Position numbers and translations under genes: made by a program. The notes under the pieces are model-generated. The model was not told the origin of the DNA, did not search any database, and was given only the letters and a program-made list of their open reading frames with translations. Of a stretch of 64,000 nucleotides of DNA, positions 30,785 to 42,854 are shown piece by piece (the first letter of the stretch is position 1; the number at the start of each line of letters is the position of its first letter). This stretch comes from Steinernema hermaphroditum (Eukaryota; Nematoda; Chromadorea; Rhabditida; Steinernematidae): positions 2,754,012 through 2,818,011 of the forward strand of contig CM059623.1 in the NCBI GenBank assembly GCA_030435675.1, in the 5' to 3' direction.

Positions 30785-32336
30785 TCATTCGCTTTCAAAT
30801 GCCGGCAGGCAGTTCGGACGTGAGCCATCTTCACGAAAGAGTCGAGTTTCCTTTCTGCTCGGAAGCAGATAATCGCTTCGCGCTTGGCAAAAATCTAAAC
30901 TCATTACATCCAAGCGTTGACGCATATATACCTTCGCTCGAAAATTTGCATAATTCCCGTGTACAAGATCGGGTACCTCAGCTAAGTTCAGCTTTATACA
31001 CGGTACTCGCTGACATCGCTCGATAACTAATCCTCTAGGCTCATGTGACACAGTGTAGCCAAAGTAGGGCGAATCTTTGATCATGTATACGGTTGGCGGT
31101 TCCGAAGACGTTCTCACGAAGTTAAATAAGGTGACCAGGGCCAGCTGAACAACGATTTGGTCGAATTGGAACTTCTCAGCAGCCGCTTTCTGAACTGAAG
31201 TGTTTAAGGAAAATAAGGAATTGTCAACTTACTTCAGCGAAAGACTTGAGAACATTCATAACGACCTCTTCGTCGCTATTGTGCACGTCAAACGTCACTC
31301 TAGCATGCCTCTATACCCGATCCTTTCGAGCTAGCATTTCATCAAGATAGCTTGCTAAACAAGCACTATTCAGCAACTCCTTCCTCCATCGCTGAACATT
31401 CAAATATACGCTATAAATGCATCACTGAAGTACCTTTAAATAGTATCCATGATCCATCGCACTGTCCAACACTCTGTCGTTGGCGGCACCCAGATTGACC
31501 GTTATGTCAACGATCGTCGAATCGCGTTCCACAAACTTCTCAATAATACCCAGAACTTCTAGGCATTCAGCTAAATTGCAGAAGGATCGGAAGGATATCT
31601 TCTTCACGTCAAAAAGGTATGGGTAGCTGTCCTTGAGACCCTTCAGGTTTTCGATAAACACGTCATCCATTGTGTTCAGCAAATCATGGGGGTTGTACTC
31701 TAAATGCATCGATCGGAACTGGCAGAACAAGGGCATGGTTGAGAGAAGTTTGTCGATGTCGGGAAGCTTCTGAACAATTTATCTTTAGGTACACTTCTTA
31801 TAGAGATAGTAGTCAATTAGGTAAACACAAGCAATCCTGATCCTAACCAGTCCAGAAGGACCTCATTTGAATTGGTAGGAACAGTATGGTCCTCTTGCGT
31901 TTAGGACTTTCGGTCTTTTAAAAAGTCCAGGCTTGGGGGTTGGACTTGATTAGGATCACTGCTACAGCCTTTACTCCTTTAAGGTAACTGGGAGCACCCT
32001 TAAGGGCACCTTTTGAGAAAGGTTCATCAAACCAACCTTTCTTTTACATTCAGGGACATCTTCAATCACTCCAAAGATGCTTTCATTGTCGGCTTTAATC
32101 CTTTTTAGTGTAAATGCCAGTCCATTCCTAAAGATTCCATTGATAAATAACCAAAAACTTCATGGATATTCTTACTCCAGGCACAGGGCAAAGTGCTGTT
32201 TAGGGCCATATCGCGAGGAAAGTTGACGGAAACGCTTACACACAGGACCGAAGAGTGTGTGACATGTGGTGAAATCGATGTAGTCGAATAGATTGACAAT
32301 GATCTCGTCGGGCACGGGGAACCCGGATAAGGACAT
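30785..32336 (-). pseudogene. F-box protein gene with one in-frame stop
   Basis: Translation starts two bases after a TATATTCAG acceptor (ATG 32336; probable trans-splice site). Exons: 32336-32176, 32127-32037, 31769-31434, 31391-31233, 31189-30785, phases consistent. The N-terminus is a clear F-box: FPVPDEIIVNLFDYIDF, then CHTLFGPVCKRFRQLSSR. The rest resembles the C-terminal substrate region of nematode F-box/FTH-type proteins (PYLFDVKKISFRSFCN; later EEVVMNVLKSFAE). Exon 4 contains an in-frame TAG (31311-31313) with good coding sense on both sides. The gene is therefore a young pseudogene, an allele with a nonsense change, or has an error at one base. It would act as an SCF ubiquitin-ligase adaptor. 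A related disrupted gene lies at 25.3-27.1 kb. Confidence 0.65.
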
Positions 32337-32872
32337 ATCTGAATATAGTACATGGGTTGTGATTTGTGGGCGTTGATAAAAGACATAGACGGCCACTAGA
32401 TGATAGGCATGCTTGGCGGCGTTTTTCGAAATAGCCCTATTTCGAAATTTTCACTTCTGGTGTGCCTCTAGAAGTAGCGCCTGATGTCATCGGAACCACG
32501 CGATGTCTAGAAGTTTATTTAGCTGGGACAGTAATGTCTCGACGTGTTTGCGTCCCCTCTGAGATATCGGGCTGACTCATCTGTTGAATCAGACTTTCCT
32601 CTCTGCCTAGACGGCGTTGTGCCCATCAAACACTGCATTACCAGCGCTGACCCATGGACGAACCTATCGTAGAGCGACCCCACAAGGGAAATCCAGATAA
32701 ATGTCAGGGTCTGGATCCCAGCTGCAAGAAGATGTAATCTTGCGACGTTTAAAACATAACACTCAAAGACAACACAATCACAAAAATCGACGTTTCGAAA
32801 CAGATGACACAAGGACGCACAAATATTCCATAACAAATGCCCAGGATTAACAAAGGTGGAGACTTCTGCCGC
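32337..32872. other. Intergenic, upstream of the F-box gene
   Basis: AAATTTCGAAATAGGGC inverted motif (TTTCGAAATAGCCCTATTTCGAAA, 32425-32449) is a 24-bp near-perfect palindrome. No gene supported. Confidence 0.4.
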
Positions 32873-34151
32873 TTATTGCGAAGGAGAACGGGAACGGGAG
32901 CGAGATCGGCTACGGGATGGCGAACGAGACTGGCGATCGCCGTTGTCTTCCACTGGGGCACTTCCTTCACGTTGAGGCGATCCACCAGAGGCGGCCGGAG
33001 AGGCGCTGCGGCTACGAGAACGGGCTTGCTCAACTTGCTCCTTCACTGGAGTGGGCGAGCGAGAACGAGAGCGTTCACGGATGGGTGAGCGAGAGCGACG
33101 AACAGGGCTTCGGGAGCGAGAACGGGAGCGAGATCTAAAAGTAAAGCATTAGCAAAGGAATATGGAACGAACGTGGCCGTCGGCCAGATTCACAGTCGTA
33201 CACAGAGTCATCGGTAGACGCTGATTCGGCAGAGATGAGAGCAGCCGGAAGTGAATTAACTTTCGATGTTCTCTTTGGTCAGCTCACAACCCGCAAAATC
33301 CTATCAGCAACACAGCCCGAACCTGCACCGCTACCGCCACCGTCACATCTGCTGTCACTATGCCCGTAACCGCGTAAAAAATCTGCTGTTGTCAACTGCC
33401 GGGTCGACGACCTCTGGTTGTTGGCACGTTTCCGCCGTTGACGGTTGGCTATAGGAGGAGCCAACCTAACAGGGATCTGCTGCTGGGAACCGCCCGCCTG
33501 GTCAGATCCGCGGCAAACGGCTTCATCTGCGGAGTCTGCTAATCTGCTGCTCGTAGAGGGGATCTACTCTTGCAACTCAGCCAACGTGCGACAACGGGAA
33601 AAACAGCGAGCTCCATCGTCTTCAAAAACCAAAATATTAGTTAATCGAAGAAAATAGCAGATGTAGAAGTTAGAGCGGGGACACGAATATTACTAACGAT
33701 GGAAAAAACAAACCTGTTGCGTTCACGGCGCTCACGATCGCGCCGGTCATCGTAGCGATCACTACGACGGCGATCATCGTGGCGATCGTCACGCTCACGA
33801 CGACCTCCACGCTCATCTATGGGGCGTTCATAGCGCGCCATAGAGACGCGGATCTCACGACCATCAACAAGCCGTCCATCGTTCTTGTGCATTGCATATT
33901 CAGCATCTTTGCGGTTGTAGAAGCGAACGAAAGCAAATCCACGGCTGGTGCGAGTGTGACGGTCACGGGGAATGTGGATGTCTCCGATTTCTCCGTAACG
34001 ATCGAACATACGGCGCAAGTCATGAGAGGTAGTGTGGTAGGAGATGTTGTCAACCTAGAGGTACAGGATGATGAGAAGCAAAGAAATGGACTTCGTATAC
34101 CTTGAGCGAATACAGACCGTCAATACTGGGAGGTCCTGCGCGACGAGCCAT
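32873..34151 (-). CDS. rsp-4: SR splicing factor, SRSF2/SC35-like
   Basis: Three exons (34151-34101, 34054-33714, 33134-32873) give 217 aa. Residues about 15-95 are an RNA-recognition motif: RNP2-like YSLKVDNIS, RNP1 SRGFAFVRF, then DAEYAMHKNDGRLVDGREIR. A short Arg/Asp linker with RRERDD-type repeats follows, then an RS domain (SRSRSRSRSPVRRSRSP onward) ending SRSPSQ-stop. SC35 proteins bind exonic enhancers and recruit spliceosome parts through the RS domain; action is nuclear. The order RRM-RS and the single RRM fit the C. elegans rsp-4 type. The 579-bp second intron is unusually long for this window, consistent with the regulated (poison-exon-type) introns of SR genes, though I see no defined cassette. 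Confidence 0.88.
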
Positions 34152-35197
34152 TGTTTATCGTTCCAAAGTTTGGAGCTTTCAACTGAAAGGAGCGGAGAAT
34201 ATATGGAACGGATCGCGGAAAAGCGATGCGCGGAAGCTCTCGGATCAGTCTCTGCGTGGGATTTGGAACAATCAATCAGAGCAGAAAAGTCACCGCAAAC
34301 AAGGTCAATAATGAACCGTTCTCGATTGAAGAACTTCGGAGTTTGATATTTCACTAATTTGAAAAACCAAGGCGAATGAGAAAGCGTTAATGTTGATAAA
34401 GTGATATCCTGTTTTCATGGAAACACTCTTTCCGGCGTAAGAAAGCGCTTTTTTTGCCTGAAAAAAATTCAAAACGAAAAAACTGAACGAAAGACAGCGA
34501 TCGCGTCCGAGGATATCTGTGCGTTCGCGAACTAAACTGTCCTACTTTGCCACCCCCCAGCAGAGCGCCACCAACGCCGAAAACCAAAAAAAACGAACAA
34601 AAAGAGCTCGACAGCGTCACGCGGCGGACTGCGCGCCAGCGAAAAAACAAAAGCGCAGGGAGAGACAGAGACAGGCAAACACAGCACAGTCTAGACACGA
34701 ACGTGCAAGGTGTTCCACGCGAGACCCACCGCTCAAAAGTGAGCGATAAACACCGTAAGTTCAGTCTAACAAACGTTCAATTAATTTTTTATGCTGGTAC
34801 GAGTTCGCGCCAGCTGATCCAGGATTCCAGGGATGTTCTAGACACTGCTGAATATTTCGACGTTCCTGAAGATGACTATAGTGTTGGGGCTCGATCAGCT
34901 TCACTTATTTTGCGTAATTTTGCTAATTTATGATATTCGGACAAATTAGCCTTGCTTTCTTGCGCTTTCTTCAACATATTCGAGAGAAGTGTGATGACCA
35001 ACGCGCCGCAATCCACCTCTTCTGCACTATTTATTGAAGAGTGCAGTGTTTATGGCCCGTAAAAACTTTTATGGCTTCTTCACATTCTTCTCTGATGCTT
35101 TACTTTCGTCGTACGCTCAACGCAGTTTCTAGGGTGTTCCGAAGAGTGTGGACTCATCTCCCCATGTTCTCCATGGTGACACCATCTATTTTTGATG
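34152..35197. other. Intergenic between SR gene and the basic protein gene
   Basis: Overlapping low-complexity, Arg/Lys-coding shadow frames (34520-34930). No supported gene. Confidence 0.4.
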
Positions 35198-35983
35198 CTA
35201 TCTCACCACTATCTCTTTGATCTCGAGCGATCGCCTTCTTCTTTTTAGCGCAGCAGTGTTCTTTCTTTTCAAATCTTTGGCGTTTTGGCGGATTCCGGAT
35301 CGACGCTGACCATCAATTTCATCGCTGAACACCGAGTAGCTGATACCGGAAATGTTTTGAATGATGTGCGCTGCGTTGGTCACAACACTTTGAGCCTTGT
35401 CTACCGCCCTATGAATATTCATACCATTTGGTTGGGTTATTTGCGATGGGAAAAACGTATTATTCGCTGGAGATGACGAGTTCTCGAGGGATGCATCACT
35501 CAGGCGTCTGTCTGCCTCTCCTAGTCATCATATTTCTGTGGGGTTACGGTAGGGGAATGGTGCAGTTTCCCACGATACCAGCGCAGTCGCTCAGAACATT
35601 CGTTCCTTTTCCGGTGACGCGATGCATACACATTCTGGGTGTTCCCTATATTGCCATGAATCATCTTTAATGATGCGTTCGCCGTGAAATTGTATTGTTC
35701 TGTCGCGGCGCTCTACAATTGGGGTGTCTCCACTCAAAGTTTCGATTACAGTAATTAGTGGAGGGTCAGAAATTTGATCTGAGAACGCTGGACTTTGTTT
35801 GTTTTGCATCTTTTCCATCTTCTGCGCGTACACAATTATGCTGGAGCGTTTCGATCGAAAACTGCGCCAATTGCGAAGAACGGCGATTAATTGTTCTTCT
35901 CGCGGCCGCGGCGCTCTATATTTTGGGTTCGCCCGCGCTACCTGTTCCGCACGCCTGTCTATAGTGGCGCTGCGACAGTCCAT
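35198..35983 (-). CDS. Basic protein, unknown function, two exons
   Basis: ATG at 35983 opens MDCRSATIDRRAEQVARANP, continuing to DPPLITVIETLSGDTPIVER and HGERIIKDDSWQYREHPE. A phase-1 intron (35631-35467; GTGTATGC donor, TCTCCAG acceptor) joins exon 2 (35466-35198), which reads RAVDKAQSVVTNAAHIIQNI and a Lys/Arg-rich end LKRKNTAALKRRRRSLEIKE. Total 206 aa. No signal peptide or membrane segment; two basic clusters could be nuclear-localisation signals. No family recognised. The donor is one of several GT options, so the exon junction is the least certain part. Confidence 0.5.
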
Positions 35984-36702
35984 TTTTTGGAAAGTTTCGT
36001 TTTCGATTGGCTTTCACTGTTACTGTCTGATTTGAGACTATGATCTGTCCGATTGTGTTGTGTTAAAGTGCAAGTTGCATTGCACTGTCTCATTGCAAAT
36101 GCAGCTTTTGCAGAAAACGGTTGATTTTATCTCGTTGGGGTTTCGTCTCGTCTGCCTGTTAATCAAAGTTGTGTCTATAATCTTCCTTATTTTGTGTCTC
36201 GTGTACTGAACGAGACGGTATTAAAGTACTATTTGCGCTGTGTCTGTCTCATTGCGGACTGTAGCTTGGATGAGAAGCGTTTGCATTGGGAATGTGTCTC
36301 TCTTTGTGCTTTAAACCGTGTGGGGTAATTTTTAGCTCGTGACGTCAAGGAAACATCGAAATCTTTGCTCCATATGGCTCCTTATCACTGATGTCACTTA
36401 TATCGACTTTTATTCATTATTTGCTTCCTGCACTTTTAAACCGGTCTGTTGAGTGGCGATATGGAGCACAGGTCAATCGATCGATTGTTTATTTATATAC
36501 AGATGGCCGTCCTCGCGAAATAAACAGTGAATGGATTTAGTGCTCCCCTCCGTGTATTCCACGTTTGACTGCGTGGACATATTTGTCTTATCGCGTATCG
36601 CGAGTCGATGCGCGTTTTATTTGCTTTTAGTATCTGTTTTAGGCGTTGACCGGCTCGATATGCTTCATAGTATTAGTGCCAGATAGTATCAGTTTCCCGA
36701 CT
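35984..36702. other. Intergenic divergent region
   Basis: Separates the minus-strand basic gene from the plus-strand glycosyltransferase. No repeat or RNA gene was identified. Confidence 0.4.
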
Positions 36703-38095
36703 ATGAACAGCAAAGTGAAGCTTATCCTGCTGTGCATCCTCTGTGGAGGAGCCGTTCACCTCCTGCTAAACGACTGTCGCCTCGGACCCGACTATACGTC
36801 CTGGTTGCCGTCGCGATCGATCGTCAACTTCGGCTTCGCCGAAGAGCAGGAGCTTGACCCGATCGTGGCGGTTCTTGGCGCCACGGAGGCGCCTTCAAAT
36901 TTTTCGACTGCAAATCTGCTGGTAGACGGTGAGTCACCCCTCCTTATCTTTCGCTCTCTGTTAGGTACGTATTTCAGAATTTGGAAATTCCACAAAATAC
37001 GTACTCAGCAGTCAACTGCTAAATGTATCATTATGCCCACCCACGCCTCCTGGACTCGTTGGCCCAATTCGAGTGTGGATGGATGGCCCGCAATTGTCAG
37101 AAATTGAGAATCTCTATCCGAATCTTGAAGATGGAGGGCACGGGCAACCCTCAACTTGTCGAGCTAGGCATAGAGTAGCTGTTGTCATTCCATACAGGTC
37201 GGTGACCACATTCATCTTCTACGTTACATTCGATTTGGTTTTCAGAGATCGAGAGGAACATCTGCGGATATTCCTGCACAACATTCATTCTCTCATGGCG
37301 AAACAGCAGCTCGATTATGCGATTTTCGTTGTGGAACAAGTCGAGGGAGAGAAGTTCAACCGGGCGAAGTTGATGAACGTCGGATTTGTGGAAGCGCTCA
37401 AGATGTACGACTGGCAGTGCTTCGTTTTCCACGATGTTGATCTACTTCCGGAGGACGATCGAAATCTGTATTCGTGTCCTGAGCAGCCGAGGCACATGAG
37501 TGTTGCCATCGATAAATTCTCGTACAAGTGGGTTCTTATCTATGCTATTGTTTATAGACATATTCTGTTACTTTCATCTTCAACTACTGCATTATCTCCA
37601 TTTCAGGCTTCCCTACGGCTCAATCTTCGGAGGAATCACCGCGTTGACACGTGCTCAAGTAGAGAAAATGAATGGATATTCAAATGGTTAGATTTCGTCG
37701 ATCCCACTCAACATAATCGGCCCATTTCCAGAATTCTGGGGCTGGGGCGGAGAGGACGACAACATGTCCGAGCGGGTCTCCTTAGCCGGCTACAAAATTT
37801 CCCGATATCCTACGAAAATAGCCCGATATAAGATGATCAAGCACAGCCATGACAAAGCGAACCCTGTGAACAAGTAAGTGCCTTTCTCAAAACAATTCTA
37901 GTCGATGCCTTTAGGTGCCGCTATCAACTTCTTCGAAAAACGAAGCGGCGATGGAAGATAGACGGCCTTTCCAACCTCAACTACACGCGGGTCTCTGTGA
38001 CGCGGCATCACCTCTACACGAACGTCAAAGTTCAGCTGCACGAGAAGGAATCCCGAGCGTGGCTGAGAAGCCAAGGATTCGCGAGTTACTGTTGA
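36703..38095 (+). CDS. bre-4: Beta-1,4-N-acetylgalactosaminyltransferase (BRE-4/B4GALT family)
   Basis: Six exons, 36703-36928, 36978-37197, 37246-37527, 37607-37686, 37732-37873, 37915-38095, give 376 aa with consistent phases. A type-II signal anchor (KLILLCILCGGAVHLLL) is followed by a stem and the GT7 catalytic domain: VAVVIPYRDREEHL, FNRAKLMNVGF, the DxD-type FHDVDLLPEDDRN, LPYGSIFGGITALTRAQ, FWGWGGEDDNM and, late, the His-containing KMIKHSHDKANP. These are the conserved blocks of beta-1,4-galactosyl/GalNAc transferases of the Golgi. In C. elegans, BRE-4 adds GalNAc in arthroseries glycolipid synthesis, the receptor pathway for Cry5B toxin. The GWGGEDDN block is complete and no break is seen, so the gene looks functional. 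Whether donor preference is UDP-GalNAc or UDP-Gal cannot be decided by eye. Confidence 0.92.
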
Positions 38096-38650
38096 CCCTC
38101 ATCAGACTTCCCCAGTCTTTCGTGCCCCAATTTTTACCAGTTACTTCCTCCTTCCGGGTATCTTCCTTTACCTTTGCCTTCTGTTTTATTTAATTGTTGA
38201 CGTTCCGTTCTGCGCACAAATTGTATATAGGCTGAGAAGATTTCTATTTATGTCTTTTTCTTTCAGAGCAGGTGATAATGATGTTGACAAAATGTGACGA
38301 GTATTGATAAAACAGTGTCTGCTAGATATGGTCTTCAGGTGCACTGGGAAAGTTTGGTTTTGGAGGAAGGTTCAGACATTCACAGTAGAAATGCTGCTGT
38401 GGATCGGATCGTCGGTTGATTTAGACTTGTGTGCGACACGCATCTCATTTTGCCATTTTGCAACACTCGAGCGGTTGGTTTATTCAGCTGTGCTCCCGAT
38501 TCGAAAGCAGTGTTTGTACAGTTTGTTTACTTTCTTGTGAAATACTTTGTGTAGAAAAGACTTCATGTTGCTTTTCTAATGTTTGACAAAGGATATTTAT
38601 TGAAGGACTATGAAATTAAGCATTATGCAGTCTACAAACAACACTTTGCA
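38096..38650. other. Convergent intergenic region
   Basis: 3' flanks of the glycosyltransferase (plus) and the first lipase (minus). No gene supported. Confidence 0.4.
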
Positions 38651-39870
38651 TTATTGCCGCACCGTCGGACATCTTTTGGCCGTGCTTGGCCAGTTTGCAA
38701 AGTTTTTCCCGAAGTAGGTCATGTGATCGGCGACATTCAGCTGGATCTGTCCACTGTAGCCACTGCGATCCTCGGCCATATAGTTGACGTAGTACTTGGC
38801 GCCAGTGGGCATTCCATCTGGGTACCACACAAGGTGGCGATGGTGGAAGGGGCCGGGGAGGGGGCTGCCCAGAGGCTGGAGAACGGGAATCGAGGGGACG
38901 GGGTCGTTCCTGTTGATGATACGGAAGGAGAAGGGGACGACACGGTCATATCCTGCGGCGAAGGACATGTCGCCGATACGGGGCTGCCCAAAGCTGACCA
39001 TTTTTACTTTGGTCCAGGGTCGCAGTCGATTGCTGACGACCGAGGCGGCAGTGAGGGAGGCTAATCCACCGCCGAGAGAGTGGCCGACGCTCTGAAAAAG
39101 TCGCATTCATGCTTCATAGAACCGACTCTGTCGTACCCAAAATTCATAATCGGGATATTGCCGAACGTACTGTGTAAGATCCCTCTTTAGTCCCGAGTTC
39201 CAGAGACCATAGAATGCGTTATAGTAGTAGTCGTAGATGAGGCCACCGGTGGGAGGGAAGGTCTTCATGGACTTCGTCACGAAGAAGTTGACTCCTTGCT
39301 GAACAAGCTGCTCTATGCCGTTGCTTCCTCGGAACGACACAACGATCGCCTTTTCAGTTGGGAGGACTACAGTGTAGGCGTAGCAACTTGTCTGTAGAAT
39401 GCACTATGAGCCTTGTTTTATGGACAAAACCAACTCTTGCGAAGAAGTCACACGGCGTTTCGTAGACGTTTCCCACAATGACCTTCTTGAAGTGACAGTT
39501 GAGGATCTGCTGGCGACGATTCCGATCTTCATCATAGGCTTCGGCGATGAGAGGGTAGATCTTTTCTCGCGCAAATTTATCATTGTACACGACACCTCTT
39601 GGCAGCCAGCGGGGGCAGTTGTAGGCGAATCCAACGCGGCGACTCATAGGACATGTGTTAATAAAGAAGTGACCACATGTGTTGGCAGTAGTACACCAGC
39701 TAAAGATGGACCTTCAAAAAAGGATCGCCTACCGTAACCTACTTGCAATTGACGCCCATCCAGTTCGTTCCATTGGCGCAAGTATCACAGGTTTTGAAAG
39801 AGTCACACTCTTGTAACGCTGTGGCCAGAGCCAGCAGAGAAGCCACAAGAAGGAAGAAGGATAGCCTCAT
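38651..39870 (-). CDS. Class-3 lipase, secreted, tandem paralog A
   Basis: Exons 39870-39743, 39699-39483, 39391-39137, 39091-38651 give 346 aa. The signal peptide is LSFFLLVASLLALATA. A Cys-rich N-terminal segment follows (CDSFKTCDTCANGTNW, then NWCTTANTCGHFF), the layout usual for nematode Lipase_3 proteins. The hydrolase core has the FRGS oxyanion-side motif (AIVVSFRGSNG), the nucleophile elbow VGHSLGGGLASL, the Asp segment FRIINRNDPVPSIP and the His segment GPFHHRHLVWY. These form the Ser-Asp-His triad of class-3 lipases, which hydrolyse acylglycerols; secreted, likely intestinal. The elbow serine is read right after a splice junction (GTACGAC donor, TTTTTCAG acceptor). A near-identical paralog sits 3 kb to the right in the same orientation. 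Confidence 0.9.
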
Positions 39871-40140
39871 GTCGAAGGCGCTCTGACATTTGAGGGACTT
39901 CAGCCCGTTTTATAGAACGGTTCTTATGCGTCGGTGAATCGGAAGGTTTCATAGAATTTTGCATAAATTCTCTACTTTGCATAAACGCAGGAAACGGCTG
40001 TGCCCATGTACATCGAGAACAGGTTGACCGGTTCAAATCCAGAGAACATTCGTCTAACTTTTGTTCCATGTTGCACTGTTTGAGTGACTCTTTGTTTAAT
40101 TTATGCACATCTGCTTATACTTTTCGCGATGGGGTCGCAT
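39871..40140 (-). promoter_or_regulatory. Duplicated 5' flank of lipase A
   Basis: Nearly identical to 42855-43125 upstream of lipase B (shared ATAGAATTTTGCATAAATTC, GTTGACCGGTTCAAATCCAG, CATTCGTCTAACTTTTGTTC and TTAATTTATGCACATCTGCT). Contains three TTTGCATAA/TTTATGCA octamer-like motifs. The duplication includes the promoter, so both genes probably share expression. Confidence 0.6.
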
Positions 40141-41661
40141 TTTTGAAAGTGGAGACAGTACATGGAACTGCTATTCATAAGTAGGATATTAAGAAAGGAT
40201 CGTTTTCTGTTGAATTTTAATTGAGCCTTTTTATGTTGCTAATGTTCTAAGACCCAGAGAGCGACCCATGGCACTGCGGTTCCAGTTTAATAGTTTAAGC
40301 TCCTCGTTCAATGGCGATATACCTCAATGGAAGACACTTCATTATGGTACAAAGATAGTAATAGCACGCGTGGAATCTCGAATCCGGGTATCGTAAAAGC
40401 CCTCGGATTCGGATATGTTTAGGCATGCATCGTAGCGAAATTAGAACCTCCCGAGAAACTGTTTTCGCTTTTCTTATTCACTAGTGGCGTAGGTTCATTT
40501 TGCGCATAAAAGTGACTAAAAGTAATAAATGTTTTGAGGAGACCACAGTCTTTATGTTGCAGTTTATCTGGGACACCCTGTAGTTGCTGGTTTGCGGTCA
40601 TCAGTTGGATGGAGCTCCTCACGACCGAAATCCGTCGGGCAGCCAACGGCGACAGGCGCCGTGGAGGATTTCGACAACGAGTACACCGGCTTAGTACTCA
40701 CGCATAGACCAGGACGGGATCTGCGCTCTGGCCACCGCGGCCCTGTTCGACCCAGAAGCCCAGAGGCTGGTACGATGTCAATTTCATTGAAGGCTATGCA
40801 GTGATGGCTTGCACTTTTGAACAAACTATCGTCATCACCACTTCACGGCAAGCCAAAAAACTTGGCCAGAACCTATGCTTACACTATGTATGATTCCAAG
40901 ACGACGATGTTAAACTTTGCCGGCTTGTTGGAAGCTATAACGAAACAGTCGAAATTATGCCAAGCGCATCTTAAATCTGTATTGTTTTATGTATGTTAGT
41001 GTTCGTCGAAAGTCCCACAGTGTTTACGAGATACGAAATGACCCACATACACATGCGACTATACGAGTCCAAAGCAGAGATCGGAACTGAGCCGGAGCCG
41101 GAGCCCGAGCTCCGCCGCTGTACGCCAATTGTCTCTCGTCGTCTGCGCCCTTATTACCGATCCCCACGAACAGTCAGAATTGTCCCTAGTATATATTGTC
41201 GGCTCGGGGTTCGGCTCGGATTGCGAAATCGGCTCGAGTTCCCATCACTGGTCCAAAGAGATCTCCCTCGTGACGAAAAGAGCGATTTGAAAAGCCTTCT
41301 TTATGAGAAAGTGTGCAACCAATCAATCGCACGTGACGAGCCTATTCTGAAGCACGTACAAACCAGATCACACCACCGAATTGTAATGGACAACTTCGTC
41401 CAAGATACCAGTCAAAATGATGCAACCGACTTTCTTGACGTCTTCTATCGCTAAATCCCTCTAATCTTGTCATCGAAATGATCAAATGCCATGTTGATCT
41501 GAAGGAGATTATGAATGAGCTACTTTTAGAGTCGTGCGAGACAGAAAGAAAATATCGTTTATGTGGTCCACAAAAACAAGGAAAGCTTCTAATTATACTG
41601 AGCCTTACTAGTTAACGGTAATGCAAAATACAAAGAGCATTCGATACTACTGGGGCACTTC
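40141..41661. other. Spacer between the lipase genes
   Basis: Similarity between copies ends near 40140. The plus-strand frame 40993-41454 is open for 153 codons but has no domain and a degenerate GAGCCGGAGCC-type run, so it is not called. No RNA gene. Confidence 0.4.
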
Positions 41662-42854
41662 TTAGCAGTTCGGTGTGGTACGGGACGTAAAGTACTTGTC
41701 AAGTGTGTGGTCCACGACATTGTGTATGATCTGTGCACTGTAGCCACTGCGATCCTCGGCCATGTGGTTGATAACGTACTCATCGCCGTCGTCCATTCCA
41801 TCTGGGTACCACACAAGGTGGCGATGGTGGAAGGGGCCGGGGAGGGGACTGCCCAGAGGCTGGAGAACGGGAATCGAAGGGACGGGGTCGTTCCTGTTGA
41901 TGATACGGAAGGAGAAGGGGACGACACGGTCATATCCTGCGGCGAAAGACATGTCGCCGATACGGGGCTGACCAAAGCTGATCATCTTGACTTTGTCCTT
42001 GGGGTGTAGATTGTATCCAACGACGGCGGCTGCAGTGAGGGAGGCTAATCCGCCTCCAAGGGAGTGGCCGACGCTCTGAAAGAGAAGCATTCATGCTTCA
42101 TAGTACTGACTCTGTCGTACCCAAACTTCATAATCGGCGTACTGCTTCGTATAGTTTGCAAGATCCTTTTTGAGTCCCGAGTCCCAGAGACCATAGAATG
42201 CCTCGTAGTAATAGTCGTAGATGCGTCCGCCAGTTGGAGAGAACTTTGTCATGAACTTCGTCACGAAGAAGTTGACTCCTTGCTCGAGAAACTGCTCAAT
42301 TCCTTGGGTTCCTCGGAACGACACAACGATCGCCTTTTCAGTTGGTAGGATAGCAGTGTAGGCGTAGCAACTGGTCTATAGAATGTATCCTAAGCGTAGC
42401 ATTTTATCCACAACCAACTCTTGCGAAGAAGTCACACGGCGTTTCGTAGACGTTTCCCATAATGACCTCCTTGAAGTGGCAGTTGAGCGCCTTATGGCGG
42501 CTATTTGAGTCTTCACTGTAGGCCTCGGCGACCAACGGGTAGACCTTATCTCTCGCAAAGCTCTCGTCGTAAACAACATCATTTGGAAGGCTACGAGGAC
42601 AGTTGTAGGAGAATCCAACGCGACGATGCAGAATACATGTGGTAATCAAGTAATGGACACACGAGTTAGTTGGAACACACCAGCTAAAGATGGACCTTAA
42701 AAAAAGGATCGTCTACCGTAACCCACTTGCAATTGACGCCCATCCAGTTCGTTCCATTGGCGCAAGTCTCACAGGTTGTGAAGGAGTCACACTCTTGGAA
42801 CGCTGTGGCCAGAGCCAGCAGAGAAGCCACAAGAAGGAAGAAGGATAGCCTCAT
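41662..42854 (-). CDS. Class-3 lipase, secreted, tandem paralog B
   Basis: Exon pattern mirrors paralog A base for base in length (42854-42727, 42683-42467, 42375-42121, 42075-41662), giving 337 aa. The triad motifs are present: VGHSLGGGLASL, RNDPVPSIP and GPFHHRHL. Differences cluster in exon 2 (WCVPTNSCVHYL for WCTTANTCGHFF) and at the C-terminus, which is nine residues shorter. Cys positions of the N-terminal segment are kept. Introns are also similar, showing a recent duplication. Expected secreted acylglycerol hydrolase. Confidence 0.9.

Noticed and set aside
34519..34933. Lys/Arg-rich plus-strand ORFs upstream of the SR gene
   Set aside because: Composition reflects A- and C-rich promoter sequence; overlapping frames are equally open and none has a domain.
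40993..41454. 153-codon plus-strand ORF between the lipase genes
   Set aside because: No domain, no splice or start context, and a degenerate GAGCCG-type run. Length alone is not convincing at this composition.
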